Origin: Acanthopleura granulata
Lineage: Eukaryota > Mollusca > Polyplacophora > Chitonida > Chitonidae
NCBI GenBank assembly: GCA_016165875.1
Contig: JABBOT010000002.1
Location: 37,661,868 to 37,725,867, forward strand
Length of the DNA: 64,000 nucleotides
Reading direction: 5' to 3'
The notes beneath the pieces were generated by a model. That model worked only from the letters and a program-made list of their open reading frames with translations, made no database searches and was not told where the DNA came from. The position numbers and the translations under genes are program-made. Below are positions 62,197 through 64,000 of this stretch, in pieces (the first letter of the stretch is position 1; each line of letters begins with the position of its first letter).

Positions 62197-62805
62197 AGTT
62201 TCACCCAACTTGAACATAAACAAGTCTATCCCGGAGCAAAATTGTAATTCCCCACATTGTAAATAAAATGACAAGACGCAATTAAGCAACATATAAAACA
62301 CTATCTTGACTTATTCATGCATGTTTTCAGTATTGTATACAGGCTTCCCAGGAACAGATAATTGTTGGGTATTGTATTCATGCTAAGAAATAAACAAAAT
62401 ATAAAATAATTTTAATTAACGTATGTGTTTTTTCCTTCATGTATATAGCCTTTGGGTGAAATCAGTCCTAACATCGAACTTTATATTTTCCTCTTTTCAA
62501 AAGAAAACTGACATACAAATTGCAAAAAACAATCCTGAACTCGTACGAGGAATTTCTATATTCCTCCCCTATCATTGTTTGTGGCGCCTTGGTGCACAAA
62601 ACAGATTTTAAGCAACTCGTCAAATGATGGAATACAGTAGTGAGGTGTGATATATGTTCGTGTTGAAAAACAGAAAGGTTACATGAATCAGTGCAGTTAC
62701 TATGGAACATCTCGTTGAAAAATTGGAGTGATGTGATGAATAAATTGGGTTTTAAAAGCAGGGCCAAAAGGAGATTTTGTTGAGGATGTTCCCATCATAA
62801 TAGAA

Positions 62806-62994
62806 ATATTTATTTATTTGATTTGTTAGTTTGTCACTTACACGGCAGTCATGGCGATCAGCATTATGATAGGAGGAAACCGGGCAAAGCCACGGGGAAA
62901 CCCATGCCCATCCGCAGGTTGCTGGTATACCTTCCCGAGTGCAATTGGAGATGAAGCCTGCATGAGCTTCTCTTGAACTCACACCGACCGTATA
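62806..62994 (-). repeat. SINE family A copy, minus strand, downstream of dermatopontin gene
   Basis: The plus strand shows ATTTATTTATTTG, a deleted central 3' part, then GGAGGAAACCGGGCAAAGCC and CCATCCGCAGGTTGCTGG. It extends to CTCTTGAACTCACACCGACC. Confidence 0.8.
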
Positions 62995-63815
62995 ATAGAA
63001 ATAGGAATACGCGAACCAAACATATTTGTGTGCATTTGATATATAATTGGAGAGCCGTGAGATATTCCAGAATGTCATGTTGGTTCAAGCAATCATATTT
63101 TTGCAACTCAAAAAGAAATCAAATACTTTCCAAGGTCATTGGATGTGTACATTCAGCATTATAGTTCACGCGCTGCGTATTCTTGTTCCCCGAGGAACAG
63201 ATGTAAGTCTAGGGGCTAACATTCCAAAATCCATGTGAATTCCAGATTTTGAATCCAGTCAAGGGTTGTACATATTTCGATTACATTAGTTTGGAAGAAT
63301 TTGATTAAACCAAGCCAAAAAGAAGCATAATTTATTGATGTTTTCCAACATGAAACCAATACATGTGCATCGTGTTCTAAGCTGTCACTCCGATTTGACG
63401 TGTCACGTGTTTGGAGTCAGTAAGTCGTAGGGGACAGGCACCTACCATCTTAACAATGTCTGACAACGGCCCAGTCATATAAACACCATGGAGATGTCTT
63501 GTACTTTTGTATACAATCCAGTTTATAAGTGTCACCGGAAGAGGTATTAGACGATGTATTTTTGAAAAAGACGCAGTGGTTTTACGGTTAGTAATAAACA
63601 AATTAAAAAATAGTATTTTCAATTGGTCTATTTCATCGGTTATAGACCTGTTATGTTAGTGTTTCATCCGCATACCGGGGAAGGCATAGCGTGCTTCTTT
63701 TGGCAGAAGGTCTGTTTCTGTGAGAAGGTTAAAAATTGACCTGGGCCACCGGATTGAGGATTTACGGCTGTTGTGCAGTATTGTTTGGATACGGGGGATC
63801 TATCTGATTCCTGTG

Positions 63816-63915
63816 CGCTGATTGGTTGACATTGACCAGGAAGAGTGTGAGTTGTGAGCCGTGCACGAATAAGTCTCTCTGAGCAGTGTGGGAACGTTAG
63901 GTGAATCCCTCCCCC
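63816..63915 (+). repeat. Segment shared with 50408-50505 (copy 2)
   Basis: Second copy of the shared segment, about 1.7 kb after the complete dermatopontin gene. The extra distance includes a SINE insertion. It may be part of a tandem duplication or a dispersed repeat. Confidence 0.65.
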
Positions 63916-64000
63916 TTACAATCTTGCATTTTGTTATTTGGGTCCGATTACAAGCTTGTCCTGTCAGCCACCTGACCTCCTCCCACTTGGCCTCGAAACC

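Larger units (their letters stand above)
62197..64000. other. 3' flank of the dermatopontin-like gene
   Basis: Contains the SINE at 62806-62994 and the shared segment at 63816-63915. No gene recognised. Confidence 0.45.

Overview
The window is nuclear DNA from an animal. It is AT-rich and gene-sparse, with GT-AG introns, tRNA-derived SINEs, minisatellites and a decayed LTR retrotransposon. A SINE whose 3' part reads 'gtgaaatattcttgagtacggc' followed by an AAATAAAT tail occurs at least a dozen times. Repeats of this type are familiar from mollusc genomes, so a lophotrochozoan, most likely a mollusc (a brachiopod is not excluded), is my best guess. There are no operons, CRISPR arrays or bacterial features.

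Layout. About 1-17.2 kb holds no recognisable gene, only SINEs, simple repeats and two degenerate tandem arrays. At 17.2-21.1 kb on the minus strand is a complete five-exon gene for the K50 paired-like homeodomain protein Dmbx. All splice junctions are in phase, and the predicted protein is 464 aa with a Dmbx-type N-terminal motif, the homeodomain and a C-terminal OAR motif. From 21.1 to about 49 kb lies a long stretch without a recognisable gene; as the 5' flank of a developmental regulator it may hold cis-regulatory elements. It also carries an LTR copy with an internal tandem duplication (36.8-38.3 kb) and several minisatellites.

From 49 to 64 kb the plus strand carries a dermatopontin/HAAF-like locus. 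A complete two-exon gene (56708-62095, 175 aa, secreted) has a 4.86-kb intron. That intron holds, in antisense, the wreck of a Ty3/gypsy-like element: 5' LTR, disrupted gag and a short integrase-region fragment. About 12 kb upstream, at 49966-50050, is a second, orphan copy of the terminal dermatopontin exon with homologous 3'UTR, which indicates a tandem duplication. A short segment shared downstream of both copies (about 50.41 and 63.82 kb) supports this.

The two gene families (a transcription factor and a secreted matrix or aggregation-type protein) show no sign of acting together. I found no novel multi-gene system. The most unusual items are the partial dermatopontin duplication with an altered C-terminal tail, the LTR with a duplicated promoter-proximal block, and an unusually acidic region in Dmbx exon 3.
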